A DNA stretch of 64,000 nt, taken from contig MAAE01000037.1 in the NCBI GenBank assembly GCA_002162675.1, forward strand, positions 62,001 through 126,000, read 5' to 3'. Under the pieces are notes generated by a model that was not told the origin of the DNA, made no database searches, and worked only from the letters and a program-made list of their open reading frames with translations. Positions 36,289 through 45,615 of this stretch are shown piece after piece. The stretch is from Colwellia sp. 39_35_sub15_T18. GTDB lineage: Bacteria; Pseudomonadota; Gammaproteobacteria; Enterobacterales; Alteromonadaceae. How positions within the stretch are numbered: position 1 is the stretch's first letter; every line of letters begins with the position of its first letter. The translations under genes and the position numbers were made by a program.

Positions 36289-37503
36289 TTAGCTTTTATA
36301 TTTCTGCATAACTAACGTTGCGTTAGTGCCACCAAAACCAAAACTGTTTGACATCACTAAATTAAGCTCTACATCACGTTTTTCAGTAACAATATCTAAA
36401 CCTTGTGCTTTTTCATCAAGGTTATCAACATTGATTGATGGCGCAACAAAGTTGTTTTCCATCATTAAAATAGAATAAATAGCTTCATGCACTCCGGCAG
36501 CGCCTAATGCATGACCTGTCATGGCTTTTGTGGCGCTAATAGCCGGTGAATTTTCACCAAACAATTCTTGAATAGCGCCCAATTCTTTAACGTCGCCTAC
36601 CGGCGTCGATGTACCATGAGTGTTTAAATAATCAACGGTTCCTTCAACACCTTCCATAGCTTGTTGCATACAACGTACTGCACCTTCGCCACTTGGCGCT
36701 ACCATGTCATAACCGTCAGAAGTTGCGCCATAGCCGACAATTTCAGCATAAATGTGTGCGCCACGAGCAAGGGCATGCTCTAGTTCTTCAACCACAACCA
36801 TACCTCCGCCGCCAGAAATAACAAAACCATCACGGTCAGCATCATACGTACGTGAAGCTTGCTCTGGCGTATCATTACGGCCTGCAGATAATGCTCCCAT
36901 GCCGTCAAACATCATCGCCAGTGACCAATCAACTTCTTCACCGCCACCCGCAAAAACAATATCTTGTTTACCAAGTTGAATTAACTCCATCGCATTACCA
37001 ATACAGTGAGCACTGGTTGCACAGGCAGAACTAATAGAATAGTTAACACCTTTAACTTTAAATGGTGTCGCTAAACAGGCAGACACTGTACTAGACATAG
37101 TTTTTGGAACTGCATAAGGGCCAACACGACGAATACCACGGTTACGCAAAGTATCCGTTGAGGCAACAATATTGGCCGATGATGCACCACCAGATCCTGC
37201 CACAATGCCGGTTCTAAAATTGGAGACTTGCTCGTCAGTTAATTTAGCATCGTTAATGGCTTGTTCCATAGCAATGTAGGAATAGCCTGCTGCATCTCCC
37301 ATAAAACGTATTGCTTTACGATCAATATGTTCTTTAGTATCAATATTAGGTTTTCCCCAAACTTGACTACGTAAACCTTGCTCAGCAAAACTTTCAGAGC
37401 GAGTAATACCTGACTTACCTGACTTTAATGAAGCTAAAACTTCAGTTGCATTGTTACCAATGCTTGAGACTATACCGATACCGGTGATCACTACACGTTT
37501 CAT
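36289..37503 (-). CDS. fabB: 3-oxoacyl-ACP synthase I FabB
   Basis: Condensing enzyme that elongates fatty acids and, in the anaerobic pathway, is needed for unsaturated chains. The catalytic Cys is in [15 protein letters not shown], with two His residues in [11 protein letters not shown] and [12 protein letters not shown]. The C-terminus [13 protein letters not shown] is the family signature. Start ATG 37503 ([10 protein letters not shown]) matches E. coli FabB; an ATG four codons upstream is possible. Preserved FadR- and FabR-like sites lie upstream. In a cold-adapted organism control of unsaturation through this gene would matter. Confidence 0.96.
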   Translation of the reverse strand: MKRVVITGIGIVSSIGNNATEVLASLKSGKSGITRSESFAEQGLRSQVWGKPNIDTKEHIDRKAIRFMGDAAGYSYIAMEQAINDAKLTDEQVSNFRTGIVAGSGGASSANIVASTDTLRNRGIRRVGPYAVPKTMSSTVSACLATPFKVKGVNYSISSACATSAHCIGNAMELIQLGKQDIVFAGGGEEVDWSLAMMFDGMGALSAGRNDTPEQASRTYDADRDGFVISGGGGMVVVEELEHALARGAHIYAEIVGYGATSDGYDMVAPSGEGAVRCMQQAMEGVEGTVDYLNTHGTSTPVGDVKELGAIQELFGENSPAISATKAMTGHALGAAGVHEAIYSILMMENNFVAPSINVDNLDEKAQGLDIVTEKRDVELNLVMSNSFGFGGTNATLVMQKYKS

Positions 37504-37573
37504 TTGAATAACCATTACTTTGTTAAGAATTAAATTTATTAAAAATTAAATACATAATTTTGAAAATCGGGGC

Positions 37574-37613
37574 ATTATACAAGCATTACCACCACTAACT
37601 GGTATTACTAGTT
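37574..37613 (-). promoter_or_regulatory. fabB promoter with overlapping FadR-like operator
   Basis: On the minus strand TATAAT (37574-37579) is a perfect -10 box. Immediately upstream, overlapping the -35 position, is the palindrome AACTGGTATTACTAGTT (37597-37613, one mismatch between arms). It resembles the E. coli FadR consensus AACTGGTCNGACCNGTT. E. coli FadR activates fabB from a site near -40, so position and sequence agree. Confidence 0.65.
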
Positions 37614-37682
37614 TGCCGCTAATATTATTTAGCGATAAACTTGGCCTTAAACCAGCTGGTCAGTAACCTATCGCCAAACTTC

Positions 37683-37700
37683 AGCGTACACCTGTACACT
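37683..37700. promoter_or_regulatory. FabR-like operator upstream of fabB
   Basis: AGCGTACACCTGTACACT is a near-perfect palindrome (AG.GTACA / TGTAC.CT). It matches the FabR site found at E. coli fabA and fabB (AGCGTACACGTGTTAGCT) in its first nine bases and most of the rest. It lies about 105 bp upstream of the -10 box given for fabB, so a second promoter may exist. No fabR gene is in the window. Confidence 0.55.
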
Positions 37701-37823
37701 ATACTATGTTATTAAGTCTAAAACTTCTATGCTCTTTTATCAACATTAAAGAAATTACCCTGATCTAAAACAAAAAATAACGTAAAATAACTGCTCTTAA
37801 CGTCTGTTATACAAAAAGTAGCC

Positions 37824-39917
37824 TTGCTCTTGACTAAACACTCCAGCACCATAGCTAAATTAAGCTTTCAACAAGATGGTTCCCCCTATCCAGAGCAATT
37901 TAATGATATTTATTTTGCTAGTGAATTTGGCTATCAGCAAAGTAAAGAAATCTTTGTTAACGGTAACGATATTCCGGCAAGATTAATGGCTGCAAAAGAG
38001 ACTTTCACTATTGCTGAAACAAGTTTTGGTACCGGCTTAAATTTGTTATTGACCTTACAGGCGTACCAAAAAATACAGCAGGGTTATGATGACTACAACG
38101 AGCTTGCTGCCAAGCAAGGTTTAGCACAGAAAAAATTAGCTAAACTCAATTTTATTAGTGTGGAAAAATCCCCTTTATCAAAAGCACAGTTAGTTAAATC
38201 GCTGCATGCTCTGCCACAGTTAAATACCTTTGCTGAGCTGCTGCTCGCACAATACCCAAATATTAATAATATCGCAGAATTTCAGGCTAGCTTTTTTAAT
38301 GGTCAGGTCAACTTAACGGTTATTTTTGGCGATGCCGCCGAGAGTTTTTCAACATTAAAAGCTGGTCATTCAGGCTTAGTCAATGCTTGGTATTTGGATG
38401 GTTTTTCACCGATTAAAAACCCTGATATGTGGAATGAACGGCTATTTACTCAAATTGGCCGATTAAGTAAGCCTCAGGCGAGCATAACGACATTTACCGT
38501 GGCAGGTTTTGTCAAAAGACATTTGCAACAGATAGGATTTCGCGTAGAGAAAAAACCAAACTTAGGCAATAAAAAACAAATGTTATCTGGGTTTTTTCAG
38601 CAGAATCCAAATTTAAACGTAAACTCAACCTCAACCAAAGGTTATCAACTTCGCCCAATAATAACCAAGCCTCAGCATGTCAGTATTATTGGCGGCGGCA
38701 TAGCTTCTGCTTGTGCTGCTTTAGCATTAACCAAGCAAGGCATAAAAGTAACACTGTATTGTAAAGATAATTCCTTAGCTCAAGGCGGGTCAAGTAATGC
38801 CATTGCCGCTTTATATCCTTTGCTACACCAACAAGCAGATGACATTAGTTTATTTTATCAACAAGCCTTTTGGCGAGCTAAAGCTGTTTATAACAACGTT
38901 ATTGAGCAAGGTTATTCATTTCCCCACCAATGGTGTGGTTTGTTAGAGCTTGCCTATAAGAAATCACTTGTGAAGCGACAGCAAAAATTTAACGAACTGT
39001 CCACTTGGCCAAAAGACTTAATTCATGCCGTTGATGCCAGTAAAGCGAGTGAATTAGCTAATATTCATTTAACTTATGGCGGCTTGTTTATGCCAAATGC
39101 TGGTTGGTTATCACCACAAGATGCTGTTAAGCAAATCATTAATGCCGCTAAAGCAACAGGGCTACTTCGAGTTGAAAACAATACTTTAGTGGCCGAAATC
39201 AAACAAAAGCAAACGAGCGATGCTAATGATAGTCATCAAAAAAATTGGCAGTTAATCACTAATAAAGGTGCGTTTGATGCGAGCGTTGTTGTTTTTTGTG
39301 GTGGCGCAGAAGCGATAAATTTAGACTGGATAAATCAATTGCCCTTTACTTCGGTGCAAGGACAAGTAACGAGTATGAAAACCAATGAAAACATCAGTAA
39401 GCTTGCCACAGTTATTTGCCATAAAGGTTATTTAACCCCAAGCCATAAACAAGTACATTGTATCGGCGCTACCTTTAATAAAAATAGTACTCGTACCACG
39501 GCAAAGCCTGAAGAAGATCAATTTAACATCAATATGTTAGCCACTTGTTTGCCTGAGCTAACTGCCAATATTGATTGGACAACAGAAGACATCAGCATGA
39601 GTAAGTCCAGATTACGCTGCATGACACCGGATCATTTGCCTATGGTTGGCGCCATGCCTGATCTTCAAAAGCATATTGAAACTTACCCACATTTAGCCAA
39701 AGACAAAAATTGGCAATATAGCCAAACGGCTCCTGTTGTTGATAATTTATATGTCATGATGGGATTTGGCGCCCGCGGTTTTTGCTCTGCACCTCTCGCA
39801 GCGGACATTCTTGCTGCCGATTTGTGTGGTACGCCCTATCCTGTTGATAACGAAATGCTGTTTAACTTAAGTCCGAATCGTTTTGTTATTCGAGATATTG
39901 TTAGACGGAAAATATAA
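37824..39917 (+). CDS. mnmC: Bifunctional tRNA (mnm5s2U34) methyltransferase / FAD-dependent oxidoreductase MnmC
   Basis: Completes the 5-methylaminomethyl-2-thiouridine modification at the wobble position. The N-terminal part (about 1-260) is the methyltransferase, with [14 protein letters not shown] and the acidic [16 protein letters not shown]. The C-terminal part is the FAD oxidoreductase, beginning with [21 protein letters not shown] and ending in [20 protein letters not shown]. At 697 residues it is normal. No ATG lies near the conserved start, so TTG 37824 or TTG 37830 is used. It is divergent from fabB, as in E. coli. Confidence 0.95.
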   Translation: MLLTKHSSTIAKLSFQQDGSPYPEQFNDIYFASEFGYQQSKEIFVNGNDIPARLMAAKETFTIAETSFGTGLNLLLTLQAYQKIQQGYDDYNELAAKQGLAQKKLAKLNFISVEKSPLSKAQLVKSLHALPQLNTFAELLLAQYPNINNIAEFQASFFNGQVNLTVIFGDAAESFSTLKAGHSGLVNAWYLDGFSPIKNPDMWNERLFTQIGRLSKPQASITTFTVAGFVKRHLQQIGFRVEKKPNLGNKKQMLSGFFQQNPNLNVNSTSTKGYQLRPIITKPQHVSIIGGGIASACAALALTKQGIKVTLYCKDNSLAQGGSSNAIAALYPLLHQQADDISLFYQQAFWRAKAVYNNVIEQGYSFPHQWCGLLELAYKKSLVKRQQKFNELSTWPKDLIHAVDASKASELANIHLTYGGLFMPNAGWLSPQDAVKQIINAAKATGLLRVENNTLVAEIKQKQTSDANDSHQKNWQLITNKGAFDASVVVFCGGAEAINLDWINQLPFTSVQGQVTSMKTNENISKLATVICHKGYLTPSHKQVHCIGATFNKNSTRTTAKPEEDQFNINMLATCLPELTANIDWTTEDISMSKSRLRCMTPDHLPMVGAMPDLQKHIETYPHLAKDKNWQYSQTAPVVDNLYVMMGFGARGFCSAPLAADILAADLCGTPYPVDNEMLFNLSPNRFVIRDIVRRKI

Positions 39918-39986
39918 CCTTTCCCGTTATAACCTTGTGAGTTAAGCAAGTTGGTACGTTAATCAAATTTAGAAGAACAACGGATA

Positions 39987-40271
39987 TTAGACCAATTTTT
40001 GTAAAGCTAACCAAAAGTTCTGCACTATCACGTTATCTTGTGGGCTAAGTTCAGCTTTAGCCTGACTTAACTGCTCGCTTATTGCTACCAACAATGCTGG
40101 ACAAATAGCTTGCTGTTCATCACCAAACTCGGTGGCAGACAGGGAGATAAAACCGCGTAAGTAACCACTAGCAAACAAAGTATTACTATCAACATCTTGA
40201 TCAAATAAGTTATCTAAATACTGATAAAGTTCAGCCACGGTCTTTATAAATGGCACTACGAGGTTAGACAT
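39987..40271 (-). CDS. yfcL: YfcL-family protein
   Basis: 94-residue acidic soluble protein. The sequence (SATEFGDEQQAICPALLVAISEQLSQAKAELSPQD) and its place next to mnmC and epmC match the gammaproteobacterial YfcL family, whose function is unknown. It is convergent with mnmC and 50 bp downstream of the NAD-kinase-like gene, so it is probably the last gene of the epmC operon. Confidence 0.85.
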   Translation of the reverse strand: MSNLVVPFIKTVAELYQYLDNLFDQDVDSNTLFASGYLRGFISLSATEFGDEQQAICPALLVAISEQLSQAKAELSPQDNVIVQNFWLALQKLV

Positions 40272-40321
40272 TTATTCTATTACTCCATGCTAGAAGCTCC
40301 TTACTAGAGACTACTAACTTT

Positions 40322-41497
40322 TTATTGAGGGCTGGAAACAGGGTATAATACCTGATCTTTATAGCCTGTCACTACCGCCATAAATCCAGACAAGACTTGA
40401 TCTAATTGACTATCTCCTGTATCGCTAATCAATGGTCTATTTTCTAGTGCGGTTAACTTGGCTTTAGTGGCAATAATGCTGATATTTTCTTTACCGCCCC
40501 GTTGAGCAATAATATAACGAAGTACCCGCGGGCTTAATTGCTGATTACCACGACCAAAAATATGCCCTTGTCCGCCAATTAACGTTATCACTAACCGCAC
40601 AGTTTGCTCGATTTGCTTAGCTTGCAGCAATTGCTGCCATACTTGTGACTCGCTAACATCATTAGCGACTAGCGCTTCATCTTGCACTAAATCGACACCA
40701 AGCAAGGTGTTTTTTACGCTTAATTCAGCCATTAAAAAGGCAGTGGTTGACCCCGAGCCAATAATAAATAAGTCATCATGATGTTCACGCATTTTATCAA
40801 TAATATCTTCGGCGATATCTTGCAACACTAATTCATCCGACTCTTTACCACCCGATTTAACCGCTTGCACATAACGTAATTCACTAGGGATTTGCATTTC
40901 ACCAAAACGTTTGGCTTTCACAATACCTTGGCGAAATAAAGACTCGTCAATGTCCATGACATCCCCCTCGGTTAAAGTAACCAGCTGCTTGGTCACCATC
41001 ATTTCAACGATGCGACCCGCCGCAATTGGCGTAATGGCATAAACGCCCGAGTGAATTTTACACCCTGCTGGAATACCTAAAACCGGCAGCTGTTGACTAG
41101 CATTTTTTAACGCGAAGCGTTCAACGGCTTTAGCAATATTACGTGCTGTACCATCACCACCAGCAAATAAAATAATATCGACTTGCTGTGTTAACAAAGC
41201 CGCTACTGCTTGTTCGGTATCATTGGCTTGAGTTTGCTCATTTTGCGTTTGATAACTAAGCGCTACCTCAAAGCCTAATGCTAATGCGCTTTGCTCGCCC
41301 ATTTGACCATTTACGGTATAAATAGTGATGTTTTCTTTATAAGCGAGTAAAACCTTTAAAGCTGTTTGTGCACGAATATTCGCTTTGGGCTCAGCGCCTA
41401 AAGCCAGTGCATGCAATGTCATATCATCGCTACCTTTTAAGGCAACACTGCCGCCAAGACCTGCAACAGGGTTAATAATCAGACCTAGTTTAAACAT
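40322..41497 (-). CDS. ATP-NAD kinase-like family protein (distinct from NadK)
   Basis: 391 residues. The N-terminal opening LGLIINPVAGLGGSVALKGSD and the motif DIILFAGGDGTARNIAKAV, followed by LPVLGIPAGCKIHSGVYAITP, place it in the ATP-NAD kinase-like group annotated from COG3199. The Gly-Gly-Asp loop suggests a phosphoryl-transfer role. The true NAD kinase is encoded at 53543, so this paralogue probably has another substrate. Its start overlaps the epmC stop by 13 bp, implying coupled translation. Confidence 0.83.
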   Translation of the reverse strand: MFKLGLIINPVAGLGGSVALKGSDDMTLHALALGAEPKANIRAQTALKVLLAYKENITIYTVNGQMGEQSALALGFEVALSYQTQNEQTQANDTEQAVAALLTQQVDIILFAGGDGTARNIAKAVERFALKNASQQLPVLGIPAGCKIHSGVYAITPIAAGRIVEMMVTKQLVTLTEGDVMDIDESLFRQGIVKAKRFGEMQIPSELRYVQAVKSGGKESDELVLQDIAEDIIDKMREHHDDLFIIGSGSTTAFLMAELSVKNTLLGVDLVQDEALVANDVSESQVWQQLLQAKQIEQTVRLVITLIGGQGHIFGRGNQQLSPRVLRYIIAQRGGKENISIIATKAKLTALENRPLISDTGDSQLDQVLSGFMAVVTGYKDQVLYPVSSPQ

Positions 41498-42036
41498 GCA
41501 GGTTCTTCTGTGTTAGTAAAGTGTTCAAGCGTTAACGGCAATGGCGTATGGTAAAATTGAGCCAAGGCTTCAATAAACTGATGTGCTCTACTGGGAAAAC
41601 CTTGCTGAATGAATATTTGCACTTGCTCAAAAACTTTCTTTTTAAAACCATCAGTATCCGCTTGAAAACCATTTAGGTTATCTGAGGAGACATGAAATTT
41701 CTTTTGCGCTGCTATATTGAATGCCCACTCTATCGCTTGTGGAATAATTTCAGCCAGCTCAAATGTGTGTTGCTGTTGCTCGTTTCTACCATCAGGCATA
41801 TACCAATAGCCAAAATCTTCCAACAAACGCCTTGCTTCACCTGCTTGACACCAGTGAGCAACTTCATGAAAGGCACTGGCATAGTAACCGCGAGCAAAAA
41901 TAATTTGATGGTAAGAACAATCTTCATTGGCAGGCAAGTATAAGGGTTCATCGCCTCCTTTTATTAAGCGGGTATTATAGTGCTTAAAAAAAGTATCACT
42001 GAACAGTTGTATAAGATCTTGGTAATTGTGCTGCAT
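41485..42036 (-). CDS. epmC: Elongation factor P hydroxylase EpmC
   Basis: Hydroxylates the beta-lysylated lysine of elongation factor P. The 183-residue protein has the conserved metal-binding core FHEVAHWCQAGEARR (HExxH near residue 57) and DFGYWYMPDGR, with FELAEIIPQAIEWAF supplying a further acidic ligand. Position in a mnmC-yfcL-epmC neighbourhood agrees with E. coli (yfcM). EpmA, EpmB and EF-P are not in the window. Confidence 0.93.
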   Translation of the reverse strand: MQHNYQDLIQLFSDTFFKHYNTRLIKGGDEPLYLPANEDCSYHQIIFARGYYASAFHEVAHWCQAGEARRLLEDFGYWYMPDGRNEQQQHTFELAEIIPQAIEWAFNIAAQKKFHVSSDNLNGFQADTDGFKKKVFEQVQIFIQQGFPSRAHQFIEALAQFYHTPLPLTLEHFTNTEEPACLN

Positions 42037-42080
42037 ATAAAAATATACGAAGAATAAAAATTTTCGCTATTGTAACGAAA

Positions 42081-42125
42081 AATGACCGCTATTTCACCTA
42101 ACTAATAGGCAAAACAGCGGTCATT
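42081..42125 (-). terminator. Terminator after nhaA
   Basis: The 10-bp inverted repeat AATGACCGCT / AGCGGTCATT (42081-42090 with 42116-42125) is followed on the minus strand by TTTTTCG. It lies between nhaA and epmC and would end nhaA transcripts. Confidence 0.75.
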
Positions 42126-42170
42126 ACTTTTATTGGCATGTGGCCATAAATTATTGTTATAAGTCGTGCT

Positions 42171-43358
42171 TTAAGGCGATTTTTTCAAAGCACCTTTAAT
42201 CACTAAATAACCCAATATACCTGAGATTAATGAACCAACGACAATACCAAGTCTATCTTGGTAAATTGGGCTATTAGCACTTTGTTCAAACGCTAGTGAA
42301 CCAATGAATAAACTCATGGTAAAACCGACACCACATAGCAAGGCGACACCATAGAGTAAGGTCCAATTAACATTTTCTGGTAATTTGGCAAAACCTAATT
42401 TAATGGCAATAAAGCAAAAGCCAAACACGCCGAGTTGTTTACCCAAAAACAAACCTAAAATAATACCTAGTGGTACGGGCGACATAACTTGCTCAATACC
42501 AACGTCAACAAAACTGATACCAGCATTAGCAAAAGCAAAAATAGGCAGTACGATAAAGGCGACCGTTTCGTGCAAGTTATGCTCTAATGACTTTAGCGGT
42601 GATGGTTCATCTTCCTTACCTTGCTCTTTTTTGCCATACATAGGAATGAAAAAAGCTAAAATAACTCCCGCTAGCGTGGCATGTACGCCTGATTTTAATA
42701 CTGCCACCCACAACACTAAACCAATAAAGATATAAGGAGAAGTACTGGTGACATTTTTTCTATTAAGGACAAATAAGATTGACAACATACTTGCCGCAAC
42801 CACAAGCGATAGCATAGATAACTGTTCTGTATAAAATAGCGCAATGATAATAATTGCCCCTAAATCATCAAAGATAGCTAAAGAGGTTAAAAACACCTTT
42901 AACTGTAGCGGCACTTTTGAGCCAATAATGGCTAAAATACCTAAAGCAAAAGCAATATCTGTTGCTGTTGGGATCGCCCAGCCATTTATTTCATTGGGGT
43001 TATTATAATTGAACGCGACATAAATAGCGGCGGGTATCAGCATACCACCAACAGCACCAATAGCTGGTAGAGTGACTTGCCCTGGCTTTGATAAATCACC
43101 TTCTATAAACTCTCGCTTTAACTCCAGACCCACTAAAAAGAAAAACAGCGCCATCAAGCCGTCATTGATCCATAATAACAATGGCTTTGCTATTTCAAAA
43201 CTTCCTACTGCGACCACAACAGGCACATCAAGTAATAAGTTATACCAACTCACCCAAGGGGAGTTAGCAAATATCATCGCCAACACAGCAGCAAACATTA
43301 ATATGATGCCGCTAGCTGATTCCTTCTTTAAAAACGCCTCTATGGTTGCAATAGCCAT
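42171..43358 (-). CDS. nhaA: Na+/H+ antiporter NhaA
   Basis: Inner-membrane exchanger that exports Na+ for H+, suited to a marine cell. The 395-residue protein has about 12 membrane segments. Key motifs are VGLELKREFIEGDLS, PTATDIAFALGIL and SLAIFDDLGAIIIIALFYT with the paired Asp residues of the ion site. The long beta-hairpin/loop and C-terminal FTMSLFIGSLAF are also typical. Monocistronic, divergent from the Lrp-like regulator across a 254-bp AT-rich gap. No NhaR homologue is next to it. Confidence 0.96.
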   Translation of the reverse strand: MAIATIEAFLKKESASGIILMFAAVLAMIFANSPWVSWYNLLLDVPVVVAVGSFEIAKPLLLWINDGLMALFFFLVGLELKREFIEGDLSKPGQVTLPAIGAVGGMLIPAAIYVAFNYNNPNEINGWAIPTATDIAFALGILAIIGSKVPLQLKVFLTSLAIFDDLGAIIIIALFYTEQLSMLSLVVAASMLSILFVLNRKNVTSTSPYIFIGLVLWVAVLKSGVHATLAGVILAFFIPMYGKKEQGKEDEPSPLKSLEHNLHETVAFIVLPIFAFANAGISFVDVGIEQVMSPVPLGIILGLFLGKQLGVFGFCFIAIKLGFAKLPENVNWTLLYGVALLCGVGFTMSLFIGSLAFEQSANSPIYQDRLGIVVGSLISGILGYLVIKGALKKSP

Positions 43359-43612
43359 TTTTTTCCTTTTTTATTCGAATAAATCAAAACTAGAGACATA
43401 ATATGTCAATGATAATAATCAAGGCAACTAGTTTATTGCAATTGAATGTAACCCAACAATTTTACATTTTCAAAACTCGCTAAAAATTCGGATATAGTTA
43501 ATATTATCGAAATAAATACAAATATTATCGATACGGGCTAGCCTAAACAGACGAATAAAGTGTAATATCGCTGAAAGGAATTTGACATTAAAAATAATTT
43601 TATAGGTAAACA

Positions 43613-44083
43613 ATGAAAAAGCTCGATAATATAGATCTTCGTATTTTAACGCTTTTATACAATGATGCGGATATTACCAATAAAGAATTGGCCGCTAAAA
43701 TAGGTATTGCGCCTTCCACCTGTTTAGAGCGAGTAAAACGTTTAAAGCAGAGCGGTGTTATCAAAGGCGCTCATATTGATGTCAATTTAAATACTATCGG
43801 CGGTAATATTGAAGCCATAGCCGCTATTCGTTTACAGCCTTATTCTGAACAAATTGTTAATCAATTTCGTGACGACTTATTACAATACCCTGAAATATTA
43901 AACCTTTATCACATGGGCGGTAGTTATGATTACTACATACACATGTCGGTACAAGACAGTGAGCACTTACGTCAATTTGTTTTTAAAAATATCACCTCCC
44001 GTGATGAAGTAACCACAGTTGAAACCTCGCTGGTATTTGAACACAGCCGTAGCGGTGTGCTTCCTAACTTTCAAGAAGAATAA
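43613..44083 (+). CDS. Lrp/AsnC-family transcriptional regulator
   Basis: 156 residues. The N-terminal helix-turn-helix (DLRILTLLYNDADITNKELAAKIGIAPSTCLERVKRLKQSGVIKG) is followed by the RAM ligand/oligomerisation domain (HMGGSYDYYIHMSVQDSEHLRQFVFKNITS). These proteins respond to amino acids. The target is unknown. Divergent from nhaA and convergent with the DUF3300 gene, with only 14 bp between stops. No amino-acid gene is adjacent. Confidence 0.9.
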   Translation: MKKLDNIDLRILTLLYNDADITNKELAAKIGIAPSTCLERVKRLKQSGVIKGAHIDVNLNTIGGNIEAIAAIRLQPYSEQIVNQFRDDLLQYPEILNLYHMGGSYDYYIHMSVQDSEHLRQFVFKNITSRDEVTTVETSLVFEHSRSGVLPNFQEE

Positions 44084-44097
44084 TTAGCACTGTTTAA

Positions 44098-45417
44098 TTA
44101 CTTATAGCGAACCTTGCTCGCTTTTGAGCGATGACTTTTTGCTAACATCTTCTGGTGATTTTGTTTTCGGCTTGTGTTGTGCCGCTGCTTTTTCACCGGT
44201 GTATTGCCGCGTTTAGCATTATGTTTATTCACACTTTTTTTATACGTTTTCGCTCTCATTTGCTGCGAACTTGCCTTTGCCATGTTTGCCTTTTGCACGT
44301 TAACATTCTTTTTCACATTAACATTAGTGCGATACTGCTTTTTAGGGCTAAGCTCTTTAGTTCGATACGTTTTACCTCTAAGTTCTTTAGCTCTATGCTC
44401 TTTAGGCCTAACATTGGCTGAATACCGTTTAATAGCGGGCTTAGTATGCATTTTACTTTGCTTACCAAAGTGCAGCGACTTATTGCTGTTATGAGCTTTT
44501 ACTCTATTGCTATGGTATTTTTTACTGGTATGCTTGCTTCGATAAGCAACGCCTTTTCTATGCGCTGGCTGGTGCGCCCAACGCTTAGCATAACCACCGT
44601 GGGCGATTAAATGACGCGGACGTTGATGATAATAACGGTGATGAGCACGGTACGGATTAACCACAACAACATGGCGATTATGCCAATGAAAAGCACTGAA
44701 AAAATAGTTGAACGAAATGTGAATACCCGAATGCCAATAAAAAGGGTTGTGGTGGCTCACATAAACGCTGCGATAAGGTCGCCAATACACAGGCGGATAT
44801 GACGACCAATGCCAAGCACCATATATCATGCGTGTATCATAATAAGGTACATAAACTATTTCTTTTTCACGTGCTTCAATAATGATATTGCTGCCTTCAT
44901 AGCTGACAGCCATGTTGCCCATTTTATCAAGATTACCGGCAAGCTTGGCTTGCTCTCTAAGCGTTTGAATACTCTCTAACAGCCTTGCTTCATCTTGTAA
45001 AAAAGCATCGCCAAGTTGCTGTGTCCAACTTAAATCTTCACTTAGCCGGCTCAGAATCCGCTCAAACGGAATTAATGCTTTAACGCTAGCGTCCCAGTCA
45101 AAGTTTTTTACCGACTGAGCTGCTTGCTCAGAATTAAGTTTTTCATGCTTTTTAAGCCAACGATGAGCTTCTACAATTTCAATAGGGTAAGTTGCCGCAA
45201 TTAATATATGCGTTAATAAGCTATCGGGGTATAAAGCAATAGGGGCTAGCATTTGTGCTAGTTCAGCTTCGCTAAACAACTGTTTTTCTACCGACACTTG
45301 TTGCTGAGATTGTCGTTGAGGGGTTTGATCTTGTTGTGTAAACGCTTGTACTGAAACGACAGTAAAACTCATTAATGTCGTTACTACTAAGCTGAATAAA
45401 AAAATAAAGTTTTTCAT
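44098..45417 (-). CDS. DUF3300-family exported protein with a very basic His/Lys/Arg-rich tail
   Basis: ATG 45417 behind AAGGAT gives a signal peptide (MKNFIFLFSLVVTTLM, cleavage near VQA). Residues about 40-200 form the DUF3300 core (AELAQMLAPIALYPDSLLTHILIAATYP, EAHRWLKKH, VYVPYYDTRMIYGAW). After residue 200 comes an aromatic/His-rich stretch (WRPYRSVYVSHHNPFYWHSG) and a 180-residue tail almost wholly of Lys, Arg, His, Asn and Ser. The cellular role is not established. The promoter region holds seven tandem 11-bp PhoP-box-like half-sites, so it is probably controlled by the two-component system directly upstream. Confidence 0.85.
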   Translation of the reverse strand: MKNFIFLFSLVVTTLMSFTVVSVQAFTQQDQTPQRQSQQQVSVEKQLFSEAELAQMLAPIALYPDSLLTHILIAATYPIEIVEAHRWLKKHEKLNSEQAAQSVKNFDWDASVKALIPFERILSRLSEDLSWTQQLGDAFLQDEARLLESIQTLREQAKLAGNLDKMGNMAVSYEGSNIIIEAREKEIVYVPYYDTRMIYGAWHWSSYPPVYWRPYRSVYVSHHNPFYWHSGIHISFNYFFSAFHWHNRHVVVVNPYRAHHRYYHQRPRHLIAHGGYAKRWAHQPAHRKGVAYRSKHTSKKYHSNRVKAHNSNKSLHFGKQSKMHTKPAIKRYSANVRPKEHRAKELRGKTYRTKELSPKKQYRTNVNVKKNVNVQKANMAKASSQQMRAKTYKKSVNKHNAKRGNTPVKKQRHNTSRKQNHQKMLAKSHRSKASKVRYK

Positions 45418-45450
45418 CGTTATAATCCTTATCACCAATGCTAGGTAATA

Positions 45451-45539
45451 AGAATAACAACACTAAACTGAACATAGCCTGAACATGACCTAAACATAGA
45501 CTGAACGTGCCCTAAACATAGCCGAACATGCCCTAAAAA
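45451..45539 (-). promoter_or_regulatory. Array of seven 11-bp-spaced PhoP-box-like half-sites before the DUF3300 gene
   Basis: Plus-strand half-sites CTGAACA or variants begin at 45468, 45479, 45490, 45501, 45512, 45522 and 45533, i.e. TGTTCAG/TGTTTAG on the minus strand. Spacing is 11 bp, with one step of 10. The classical PhoP box is two TGTTTA half-sites with 11-bp period, ending about 12 bp before the -10. Here the last half-site ends 11 bp before a TATTCT (45451-45456). The array occupies most of the gap to the kinase gene. Confidence 0.75.
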
Positions 45540-45615
45540 TAGACTACATAGGTTATTGGCTTTACTATTAACTCGACTATTAATTCGATTCTTATTTAGG
45601 CTATTATCTAGACGC

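Noticed and set aside
37651-37660. Palindrome ACCAGCTGGT between the FadR- and FabR-like sites
   Set aside because: Perfect but only 10 bp, with no match to a full operator; kept out as too short to call.
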